Shown piece after piece: positions 23,501 through 35,500 of a DNA stretch of 64,000 nucleotides. The notes under the pieces are model-generated. The model saw only the letters and a program-made list of their open reading frames with translations. It had not been told where the DNA came from and searched no databases. The stretch is from Opisthocomus hoazin (taxonomy: Eukaryota > Chordata > Aves > Opisthocomiformes > Opisthocomidae), in NCBI RefSeq assembly GCF_030867145.1, contig NC_134415.1, positions 67,919,300 through 67,983,299 of the forward strand, in the 5' to 3' direction. A program made the translations under genes and the position numbers. How positions within the stretch are numbered: position 1 is the stretch's first letter; the number at the start of each line of letters is the position of its first letter.

Positions 23501-26500
23501 TAGTAGCTACAGTAAGAAATCTGAAAAAAAAACCCCAAACCCAAAAAAACCCCAAAACCAAACCCTAAGCCAAACCAAAAGAATTACAAGGCTATAGAAG
23601 AAATATATTTTTCAGCCTGTGTACACTCTAGAATGTTTATATTAATATGAAGGACTACAAAGGATGGATTTCTTTAACTCATCAACCTGCAGATATGTAC
23701 TGTAAATCAAGATTTCAGGGAGGTCATCTCTCTGCTTCCTGTGTTATCCTGGTCCTACCAACTTGCTTTTGGCTTTTTTATGAGGATAGCTTCAGGAGTG
23801 CAGCTGAAGACTGTTAGCCGTAACTTACTGCTCCACCTTTTTTCTCTTTGCTTACTTGAATAAGTGATGTTTCACTTTTCAATGCAGAATACTTTATATG
23901 AACAAAAAATTGAAGGGAGAAATGCGATTTTTTTCTGAATAATATCCTTATTGTGACAGGTTAAGGTGAAAAATGCTAAATTAAAGGAAGCCCAGAAAAA
24001 TTTGTCAGTTCAGTCCTTGGTGTTTTTTTCTTTACTTTATTTTTTTCCCCTTGAGGTTTGAAAGCCTGTTACAACTTTGGTATTTTGATGCATACTTACA
24101 GATTTCTTGGTAAAAAGTGTTTTAATTTTGTGGTGAACTCTTGAATCACAAGACCTGAACTGGGATGAACTTCCCCCTGCCTGGGATTGTATAGCTGAGC
24201 CACTACGCGGTGCTGGCTTTTAATTTCCCTTCAATTATCTACTTGTGTTCAGTTTTAGAAGCAGGATAAATATATGTTTAACTTGGAATGCAAATATTTT
24301 AAGTATAGGCTTTATTTCAGAGATTTTTTCAAGTGAGAGCCTTTATTTAGAACACAAACCTGGTTTTTCATTACTTGCAGTTAAATAATGCATCTCTAGG
24401 TGGCGGTAGGACACCCCGGTACTTTTTTTGTCTGCAAAACGGCTGAGAACGGAGTGCTTGCAGTTTGTTTGGGGGGGCTGGGTTTTTTTATTCTCCCTGT
24501 GAAAGTACATACAGAATAACTGAGCAGCTTGGCTCTTGAATCGGAAGGGAGAGTGCCTTGGAACAAATAAAGGGCAATTTTTGCTCAGTTTTGTAGACAT
24601 TAAAACTTCACACTGTTGAAGATAACACCAGCCAGGTATCTTTTTGTTTGTTGGTTGGTTTGTTGTTTTAAAACAATGCGTTATACTGAATATAAGAAGG
24701 CGGCTTAATTGCTGGGATTCGGTCTTCGCCAGCGCGCGTGACCACCTCCGGCTGCCATGGAGCAACTCGCAGGCCCTCCGGCCCCAGCAGGTTGGAGATC
24801 CCTACCAGGACGGGATGGTGGCAACTGGTGACAAAGTTCAAACATTTTCATTTATGTTTTGCTGCTTTTCAGCTCAATTAAAATAGAAACCACATGAAGC
24901 CCATCTTACAGTGCTGCTCCCTCAGTAATTCTTTTAGTAGCTTATGTCGTCTCTATTCCCCCGAAGAATTCTGTCTTGAAGTATTTGATTTTTACCTCAT
25001 GCAAAATTTAGGTACTAACTTTCCCCTCTTTTTAATGTCTTTGTTACTTTGGTCTGCACAGAGGGAACGGGCTGTAGCAGTTGTCGACATCATGACGTTA
25101 TGTAAAGCAGTGTAGAAAATCCAGTGTCATCTAATTCCCTGGAGACTTGTTATGAAACAAAGATTAGAATTAATATTCTTTCTAAAAATGCTCTAAGGAG
25201 TTCCAGTTTTATCTAACTGTGTAACATGAGTCACAGGTAACTTTCTTCTTGTAACTGAAGTTCTGTCTGTTACTACAGATCTCTTCCATAGTATATGGAA
25301 AAATAGTCTTTGTTATGGTTTTCCTCATTATTTAGAGATACCTTTTACTGCAATTTTGATTGTCTTTAGGGGAAAAAAATATAGCGTGCTAGTAAAGCGA
25401 GCATCCCACGTACTATCACACTGTCGTATTTTCTACTGACTGTGGTACACCAGTCTGCCTGGGGAGGGCCACAGAAACACAAGGAAGACAAGTCTGCTAG
25501 CTGAGGTCAAGCACAAATAAGTTACTTTGCATATGTATTCTTTCATTTTAGAAGATGTGAGGGTGTTAAGCTGAGATAAAGCACGTCGAAGATATTAGTT
25601 TTGCAGGGTGATAAACTGCATATGCTTGAAGTGTCTGTCCATTTTTCTCCTTGCTTTCTCTTGTGACAGTGAAATATATTAAGCTGAAAATAAGGCTCAG
25701 TTGATGTGTCACTTTTTGCAGTACAAAGCTAATATATTTTATGAAATGCATTTTAAAATCACTGGTGGTTTGTATCCCATGTTTAAAAATCTAAGGATCT
25801 GAAAACTGCAATTTAAACCTGGACACTTGACCTTTTTTTTCTTTGTTAATGCACTGTAAGCCCATGAATGCTTTGTTGCTGTCCCTTCATTAATGCACTC
25901 CTTCTGAAATATTTGTGTATGATAATGTCATGGCAGCATTTCATATGGCTTTCCAAAGTGACAAGCATAAAATATGATTAAACCAGAACAAGAATTGTGC
26001 TGCTTATTTTAAAAACTAATGTTAAAAGGACTGGTTTATCCATATTATAGTGAAACCATTGACTGATCTTTAAATTGCCTGTTTCTACCTAGACACTTCA
26101 GTACACTCCCCTCCTTTGTAAGAAAGCCTGGGCTTTGTCTTTAACTTGTCAAAAACCATTCACTAGTTGTTCTGAGATTTCTTAAGTGAAGTCTTTGTAG
26201 TAGGTTGAAAGAGTCTTGAGTTTCAGTTTCTCTCAACTCCTATTGCTTTAGAAATGTCAAGCAAAAATGCATAGAATTAAGTGGGAATTGTCTATGGCCC
26301 ATTAAAATTTCTTTTCCTCTTCACAAACAGCTGCTGAAATACAAAGAATATTACATCAGCTTGGAACACCACAGGACACGCCTGAGTTGAGGCAACAGCT
26401 GTGAGTACTTCACATGAAAACATTTAATTTCATTGCATTGTAAACAATCTCCTAGTAGGTGCTGAGGTGGGTTTTTTGTTAGGCAGAGTTCTTGATCTCA

Positions 26501-29500
26501 CCAAGAAAGGTGAGTACAGAGAAATACTTGAAATTTAAGTATTGATATACCCTTTTTAAAACTAGTCTTGGATAGCCTGTGTAAACTAGAGGCAGCTCGT
26601 TTGCCCATGTACATTGCATGCACTATCCATACATCTATAAAACCTGTGCTGTATGTCTGTGTTGTGGTTTAACCTGGCAGCTGGCAACCAAGCACCTCAC
26701 AGCTGCTCGCTCACCCCTCCCCTTCCCCCCACTGGGATGGGGAGGCGAAATGGACAAAAGGGGCAACTTATGGGTTGAGATAAAGACAGTTTAATAAGTC
26801 AACAAAGGAAATACTACTAATAACAATTATGATAAAGAATAGCAAAACAAACTATATACAATACAGTTTTTTCACTGCCTGAAAATGGGTTTGCAGCCAG
26901 TCCCCAAGCAGTGACAGTGGAACCTGGAACTCGTGGATTTTGAGAATTTTGCAAAAGTCCCAAAAAATAACTAACTCCCAGAAAAGTTTAAAACTTACAG
27001 TCAAGAGAGGATTCAAACTCACAGAAAAAAGAAAAAAAAGGAGGGAAAAAAACCCCAAACATTCCTGCCCCCTGTCCAACCCCCATTCATAAACTGAGCA
27101 TGACATCTAGGGTATGGAATAGTTCCATTGGCCACCTTGGGCTGGCTGCCTGTCTGTGCTCCCTCCCAGCTCCTGCACACCTGCTCAGTAGCTGCACATG
27201 GGAGACTGGAAAAAGTCTTTGATATCATAGCAACAGGTGAAACCGTCAGTGTTACCAACATTCTTGTGGTACTAAGTCAGAAACACAGCAGCTACTGGGA
27301 GGAAAATTAACTCTATCCCAGCTGAAACCAGGAGAGTCAGCAAAGGGAAGGGGGCAGAACAAAAAAAGGGGCAGAAAGTACTGTTGCTGCTTTAAAAACA
27401 AATGTTGCCCCCTTCCACCCCAATCAGCTCTTCAAATCTGTCTGTGTAAGTTTCACAAGGTAATAAATGTATTGGGGTTTTTTGTGAGATGTGATACTGT
27501 GGAAGAGAGGGTAAAGTCTTTTTGGTGATGAAAGATACAATAAGGGATGACATTATAGAATAAACATGTGCCAGAAGTCCTAAAGGAGCAGGAGTGAAAT
27601 AAGGTTCCAAGGCAGATTTTCTTCTATAGTTCAGTCACCTGAAGGTAGAGCTTCATGAATATGCCACTGACCAAGAGAGTCAGCTGCCCTCCACTTATCT
27701 GCACGGTCTAATGAACCGTTATGATTTTTTTTTTTCCATTTAACTCCTTTACCACATTAATCTTGGCATCATAAATGCACGTAAGCAACGGCTTGTGCTC
27801 ACTCTGTGGGCAAGAAAGTTGGCAGTCTTCAGTGTGGTTAATGTCATTATGAGGCCATTGAATTATAGGAGGAGGTGTCTATTGGACCAGAGGCATCACA
27901 TTCATTTTGTGTGAACAATGAAATTGCTTTATAATAGCCTGAGTTCAGGGCCCATAACATTAGCCAGGTTACAATCAACACTGGCTACTGGAGACTGAAT
28001 AGGTGAAGGTGAACATGCACAGTTTGTGCAATAACCAGACAGGATCTAGGCATAAATTCACAACTAAACAGGATAGAAACTGTTGTGACGGACATGTTCC
28101 AGTCCCTCTATGGAGGTAATATATATGGCAAGCTTCCCTGAGTTGTCTGATGGTCTCTTTTTCACTTCTCTGAACATTTGGCCATTCTTTTCATGTTGGT
28201 ATATATCTGAACAGTTATTTGATTATTTTAAATATTGATGTTGATTTTTTGCTAATAGCTTTCCAGGTAAAACTTTTTTGTATACAGTGGGGAGGAGGAT
28301 GCAAAAGCAGGTAAAGAATTTGAGTTGCTCCAGGAAAAAAATACAATTGGTAAAGGAGCGTGTGATAATATCAGAAGCAAAGAGAAAAAAAGCCCCAAAA
28401 ATAGCAATGCTGTTGAAGACAAGGTTTCTTTTGAAGCACTGTTAAAGCTATTAATAAGTAATGAAGTTTTCAACTAAGTTCACAGCAATTGTAATATGGG
28501 AGAAAATAGGTCTCTTTGGATAAGCTTTCCTGTAACTATCAGAAATTGACCTTTCATGGGCTGTATTATATTTAAGTCACACAAAAAAACTTGGTCTTTT
28601 CTACGGTTATTCTGAACTCATAATTGACCAGGTGTTTCCAACTATTGATAGCCTCAAAAGGACTATGAAAAGCGTGTTTAGATACTCATAATAACTAGAA
28701 ACCTATTACTGCACATTAGGAAAATGGAAGAAACCTTAAAAAAAAAAGTGAGTAATTATATTGTCACATTGAGGAACACACATTCTTCGGCATCTGTCTT
28801 GCCTGGAATCCTTGATGTTGTGCCTTTACAGTGAAGAACGTAATAAAGATGGCTTCGTGCGCTTTAGAGAAGCATTTAGCACTGCTGCTTTTTTAAGAAT
28901 GGGTGAAAGTCAAATGAAGTAACCCAGTGGTCTCTAATGAAACTTTGTATTTGGTTTTAGGCAACAGAAGCAGCAATACACCAACCAGCTTGCCAAAGAA
29001 ACTGACAAATACATTAAAGAGTTTGGATCTTTGCCTGCAACAAGTGAACAGGTATAAAACCAAAGAGCATGGCTTGTTTGACTGTCGTGTTGCCTAATGT
29101 ACAGTATTTGAGTGACTTCAGTTCTGCATGCCTATTTTTGTGCTCCTCACCAGACTTCCAAAGCATTGTTTCATTAGTCAACACCTTTGCACAACAGGGA
29201 CACCTGCAACACAAGAGTATCTTGTTGCAGCCCAGACTTGTTCCAAAGTTGGTTTTATGTATCAGGAATGAGGTAGTTCGGCTGAAATGGCAGGAATGAA
29301 GGCAGTGTGCTATGCCTGTGCTTTCAGGTAGCTGGGCACTTTGCGATTTGTTGCAGTGATGCTAACTCTGACTGCTTCCAGGGGCAAGGAGTTGTGTGTC
29401 AAAACTCCTTCAAGGGCTGGTGGCCAGACCTGTTCACCCACTGTCCGAATAATTTGATTATGCACATAGATCTGTTCTACATCACTCAGGTCAGCATATA

Positions 29501-32500
29501 TGCTATGTCTTGTCCACAGGCTTTTCCGTTCTGAAGACGAGTGGACAGGAGCTGTTACTAAAACAACTTGGGCAGTCTTAAAACTGCTTTTTTGTGTAAA
29601 ATCTCGGCAGAAGGTAACGTGAAGTGGCTGTTGTCATTAGCACGCTCCTGCCTGCCATCCTACAGTTTCTTACCCTAGCGAAATCTGTCAGTTAGATAAG
29701 GGAAGAGCAGCAAGATGCCAGAAAATGTGAGTTCAGGCTACTGTTGCTCAAACAACTTGCCTGGTCCTTGGCTGGTTACCAAGGAGCCTTTACGAAAATG
29801 AATTGTACTGAAACACTGAATTCAAATAGCAAGCCAGGATCCACATGTGCTCATCCTGTCAGGGTGTAAACTTCTAACAGAGATGTTAAAACTTGGTCTT
29901 GGTATATCTCTAGTTACATAAAGTATGTTTGGGGTTTTTTTTTCTGTTTCTCTGTTTATCATGGAGCTGAAAAGTTGGCTGTGAGATGTTTTGCTGTTTT
30001 AATTTTACTCCTGATGAATTTTACTCATGATATTTTTTTGTTGTGAGCATATTCATAAGAGCTACCTCTCAATGAAATGCATGAATGGCAAATTATAGCC
30101 TCTCAGAAGTTTGGAAGGAAGGGTTGGTGTAATGTATACATTTAGGGAAATATGGCGGAGGCTCTCCTGAGTGCCCAGTATTCCTTTTCCCTCCCCACAT
30201 CTTCGGGAAGAAGAAAAAAAAAAAAGAAGGAAAAAGAAGGAGGGGGGAAAAAAAAAAAGGCCTGAATGGTTAGAACTGGTATTTTTGTACCACTTCTGGG
30301 TGCAGCTCAGTACATATTTTCAGCATTTATGTAAAATACATGTGGAGTGCCCTGTCCCTGCCCATTTCTTTCTTTTCTGCACCCTTCCCCCTGCCGCTTC
30401 AGTCACCTGTGCATACTTTAGCATCTACAGTATCAAAGTATTTCACACTTGAACAGTAGGTTTTGTAAGCAACAGATAATGAGGAAGGTAGCAGTTTTCT
30501 TATCCCTGCCTATTTCTCATTTCCAGATGTTAAATGAAACTAAATACATTTGTTTCCTCTTAAATGCCTTAAATTGTGGCAGAGTTATGTGATCTCAGAG
30601 GGAAGAAAAATTTGCCCATGCAGTTATGGTTTTGTAGGCAGCCTTCCTGTACACCTGTTAAGAAAAAAGAGTATATGCCTTAGCACTGAGCAGCCTGGAA
30701 ACGGCAGAGCCTTGAAAAGCCTGAGTTCGTTTGACTTGGTAAAACTTTTTCTCCTATAGCGTCAAAGAAAAATACAGAAAGACCGTCTTGTGGGGGAGTT
30801 CACCACAGCACTGACAAATTTCCAAAGACTCCAAAGGCAAGCTGCTGAGAAAGAAAAAGACTTTGTAGCCAGAGTAAGAGCCAGCTCAAGGGTATCTGTA
30901 AGTATCTGAAAATGTGCCATTATATTCTGTTTACAAGGGTGTTGGGTGGTGTTCAGTGTCAAGTTTGCCTCTGTAATGAACTTACAAAAGCTCATATGAC
31001 TCCAAATACTGCAGAATGTGTGCTATATGATTAAAAGTATATGATTATAAGCTTTCTTATGCATAGCTGAATTACACAATTCATTTTATAGTAAAGGCTG
31101 AATTAAGTTGTAATAACACACACCCACCCGCTCCATCCCTCCCTGAGAACTGTTACATTTTCCTTGCCTTTGTCACACAAAAGCAAGAACTGCCCCAGGG
31201 TTCATGCCATAATTTTGCAAAAGCAATGTTTAGTAGATTTTGAAATGGTTTTGCTGGACCTTTAGCTAGCAACATATGTTTTCCTACAGGGGAGAATCAC
31301 ATGCCAGATTTCTGTGCAGTGTTAAAGTGGAGAAGTGCCAAGGAGCTAGAGATGTTGAGCTTTTCCTTGTTAGCATATCAATTTTGTCTTTTCACTCTGT
31401 GCCAAATACACATTGCTGTACTTGTAAATTTTAGCAGGCAGTTACTGAGCTGAATATTTTTGCTTGTATTTCAGCTTTATGCATGTGTAAAGCAAAATCA
31501 GGACGAGAACATGTTAAATCATGTTTCAGTTTGAAGTTGGCTTACTATAAACTTTGTAATATTGACTTGTTATATAAATGTTGACAGTGCTCCTTTCAGG
31601 GCCCTGATGTTTTTTTATTTTTTTAAACACTGATCATTTAGGGTGGTGCTCCTGAAGATAGCTACAAAGAAGGAACACTTGTCTCTTGGGACAGGTAGGC
31701 TGAATTTGTTAATAAGTCTTAACCTAGCTCAGAATGATAAATGGCTTGCAGGGAAGCCAGCTGCCAATTTCTTTTTTATTATTTTTGTTTTTTCTGATCA
31801 ATTGCCTTTTTCTGAAGGGAGTTGGAATAAGTTGTTCAGTTAGGCTTTCTTCCATAGGGCAAGTATCAAGAAGAGGCTTTGGTGGGATAGGTGGGAAGAA
31901 AAAGGAACAATTCACCTCACCTCCCCCTTTTTTCCCCGTGCTTCAGCTTTAGTCATCTCCTTAAGCTGCCCTGAGTCTGTATTTGGACTTTGAGACCCAG
32001 ACTTAGGTAAGCAGAGTCCAGCCTCTGAATAGAGTAAGACTGTTAAGTTGTGATAAGGGTCCAATGTTTACTGGGATTTCCTATTGCTTTCATACACTCA
32101 GAGAACTGCTTCTCAGTCTCAGATTCTGTTTTGTTGGCTTCCTTGCTTTTGCCTCAGATGGATATAAACTCTGCAGTTTGTAATTCAGAGGAAACTTTGC
32201 CCTTGTATTCATACTTGGAATTTCCAACCATGCTAGTTCAATGTTGTATGCAGCATTGCTACAGCAACAGCTTCCTATACCAAAGGTGTGACTGCTAGGC
32301 CTTCCCTGTTAGCTAGGCAGGCAAGGGTAAAAATGTGCATTTTGTTAACTGATAATATAAAGCATGTGCTATGTATTTAACTGTCATTTTAGTCTTCTGA
32401 GTTATTTCTTATTGTTCCTTCTCAATTCTGGGTGGGTTTTGGTTTTTTTTGTTGTTGGATAGTCAACCACAAGCACAAGTGCAAGATGAAGAAATTACAG

Positions 32501-35500
32501 AAGATGACCTCCGTCTTATTGAGGAGAGGGAATCTTCTATTAGGCAGCTTGAGGTAAGTACAAGTGGGTTTACAGCAGAATATGCTTTTAATGTTTCCAA
32601 AGAAAAAAAATTTTACAGTGGCATGAGCATTAATTACAGACATTAATCTTGAGGGGTTAGGGTTTGTTTGTGGGTGTGGTTTTTTCTTTCAGAACTACAG
32701 ATATTGCCGTTAGATGTGAAATGTGCATTAGAAATCTACTGTATGAAAGCCGTGTTTTGACACTGTGTTTAACTTCAGTGGTTCAATTCCAGAATGAGAG
32801 TGCTCATGTGATTGCAAGAAAAAAAGCCTCTCATTTTTTCCAACATAGTCATATTATATCACCTTTTTTAACAGTGACTATAAATGAAGCAAAATTAAAC
32901 CTTTGCTTCTGGATATTCCCACTGTATCGTTCAACATCTTCATTTTCTAAGTGGCTTTTTTGAACACTTCTGGAAAGAGATGCTCCGTTTCATTCAAATG
33001 TTTGTAATTCAGGGCTTGTCAAAAATTTAAAAACATTTAAAAAAATTGTCACATGTGATGAAATACTGACACCAAGAGACTTCTGTGAAGCCAAAATGAA
33101 TTTTTCTGGCCAGCTTGGAATCCACATCTCTGCCATCAACAGGAAAGATGCTGGGACTGGAGTTTGTCAGGAACCCTTACTGATGCGTGTGGCAAAATCC
33201 ATTCTATGTATAAATTTTTCAGTAATCTCTCCCTTGCCACCAACACATTACCGTCCAGTGAATTGCACTGAACACGTGTCATTCATTGGTTAAGAAGAGA
33301 TCATATACACAGTGGTAACATGGCATCTTTCACTTCGTCATAACTAGATGATAATAGGATAATGTAATACAGATGCAATAGCCTGGCCATATTGTAGAGG
33401 TAATTTCTGTAAGCTGTGCTGCTTACGAAATTTGTGTGTTTTTAATTTGATAGGTGTACTAAAACTAATGCAAAATACTTTCTGCACATGCTTTTATTAA
33501 TTTGGCTTAAGTGGGTAGCTTTCAAGCAAAGTTGACATGAGCCTTTCCCTTCAGTTAAACTAATACAAGTAACTGTGTAGACAAGCCCTCAGCAATGAGA
33601 GATTCTGTTTGTGATGTGAAGTGTACTTTGTGCACATACTCATCTTCAGTTAGTTTGGTTATAATGAACTTGGTCTTGTAGTACCAAAAAAGCCTTCCAA
33701 ATAAACATATTAAGGTTTTTTTATCCCGAAGTGTAGAGCCGTGGATGCATACTTGGGAGGAGAAGGAGCAGTATCTGTATCTAAATGTGCAGAGATACTA
33801 GAATACGGTATGTCAATTAATGCAACGATTGCTTCCTTGCAGGCAGATATTATGGACATCAATGAAATTTTTAAAGATCTGGGAATGATGATTCATGAGC
33901 AAGGTGATGTGATAGGTAAGTCCAATTAAAATATTCTGTGAAAATTTTTTTATTGTGTTTCTCTGGAGATCAGCAAATGTAGAATGTCGTTTTGCTGGGA
34001 AAATTCCTCTAACGAGAGTATTAATGCGAAAGTAAATCAGGTGCAACCTAGTAATGGGTACACTGGTTGAAGTGACTGGGAATAGATTGGGAAAGTGTGT
34101 TTAAAGTGTAGTTTGAAACATTATGTAGTTTTAAATGTTTGTAAAATGTCTTTAAAAGTAGGTTTTTTAACTGTACATTAAATTGGAGTTTGCGTGGGGA
34201 GTTTTACTGTATTGACTAGTGACGTAAGCGTGCAGATTCAGCAAAGTTTCCTGCTTTGCCCTCCATGCAAACAGGTTTATTCTTTTAATGAAATGTGGTT
34301 GGAAAATACATTTTCTGAGTCTGCTGCTAAGCCATGCTGTTGTCTACATCCAGCATACATTTGTAGGGCTTTTTTTAATCACCCTAGCCCATAATCTGCT
34401 CACAGTAAAAGAGTAGAAGTACTGAAAGTTTCTGTCCCAGTCAGTATGTGAAGTTCAGCCCTGCTCCTAGAGCAAGGGAGCTGTCACTGACATGAATTCA
34501 GCCTGGGTGGTTCAGAAATGAACTCAGGAGTAAAGATAGGGTAGGTCAAACTTCCATAATGTACGATATAAAACTTTCGGTATCGATGAAGACACCAGCA
34601 GTTGGGGGACAGCTATTGCATATGCTTTAAAGTGTATTTCAGCATTCCAAGTCTTTGGCCGGGTTATTACTAACCAAAATTTGAAATGTTTCCTTTTAAA
34701 ATAAAGACAGCATAGAAGCCAATGTGGAAAATGCAGAGGTACATGTGCAGCAAGCAAACCAGCAGCTGTCAAGAGCAGCAAACTACCAGGTAATGTCAAT
34801 ACCAGCTGCCAGCTGGGTGTATGTGTCCTTTCTCAGTAGTCCTGACTTCCACTTTTCATATGCAGTTCAGATTTTGCTTGTCAATTTCCTCAAGGCTTGG
34901 AGACTTACTTAAAGGTTTATATTAGACTATGGTGGTATTTCTAGGTCACTATAAAACAAAAGTCAGTGACCTCTGAAAGCTTTGGGTTTCCTGTAAAAGT
35001 AGCTAGGCTGTTTCAGAGCACCTGGAGTTATACCTTTATTAAAAAAAAAAAAAAAAAAAAAAAGGGAAAAAACCCCCCTTCCTTTCACAGGTCAAAAAGT
35101 AAGAGGTTCCCATGTGTGGAGAGCAAGCCTCTAAAGATCACTGAAGGAGTAGGGAAGATATGCAGGCAAGTCTACTGAAGGTGCTGCCAGTTAGCACCAA
35201 TTTTTGCTGTCTAGAATCTTCTCAAAGCTGTGTATATCCAACTTCTGTTAATTGCTACCCTGATGCTAAAAGCATATTTCAAACTTTTTCGAAAAGCCGT
35301 TTAAATACCTTTAAATGCCATTTCTTTATAACATTTTTGGAACTTAGTAGAAATAATCTTATTAGTAATAAATCTTCCCTCTTAAGTCAGAGTTAGTCCT
35401 TATACTTTTTTTTTTTAATCCTCTTATGTGTCTTAGTAGTAGCCAGTATAGTAAATCAATGACAAAGTGCCTGAAGGATTGTCTGCTGATTTCAGGAGAG

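Larger units (their letters stand above)
19281..26330 (+). other. STX7: STX7 intron, second part; no exon recognised
   Basis: Mostly unique-looking sequence. It holds a 3 x 21-nt minisatellite (22,127-22,189) and an A/C-rich low-complexity tract (23,523-23,580). A small GC-rich patch near 24,720-24,830 has a good-context ATG but no recognised protein. Two modest open frames (20,920-21,186 and 22,264-22,506) match nothing I know. Confidence 0.5.

Noticed and set aside
23523-23580. Telomere-like CCCTAA/AACCCC tract
   Set aside because: Only one CCCTAA-type unit and no regular period; low-complexity A/C DNA.
24644-24886. GC-rich patch with a good-context ATG in a STX7 intron, considered as a retrocopy
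   Set aside because: The ATG-started frame stops after about two dozen codons. No parent gene was recognised and there is no poly(A) tail.
35038-35063. A23 run as the tail of a processed pseudogene
   Set aside because: No coding similarity upstream and no target duplication seen; it is a simple homopolymer.
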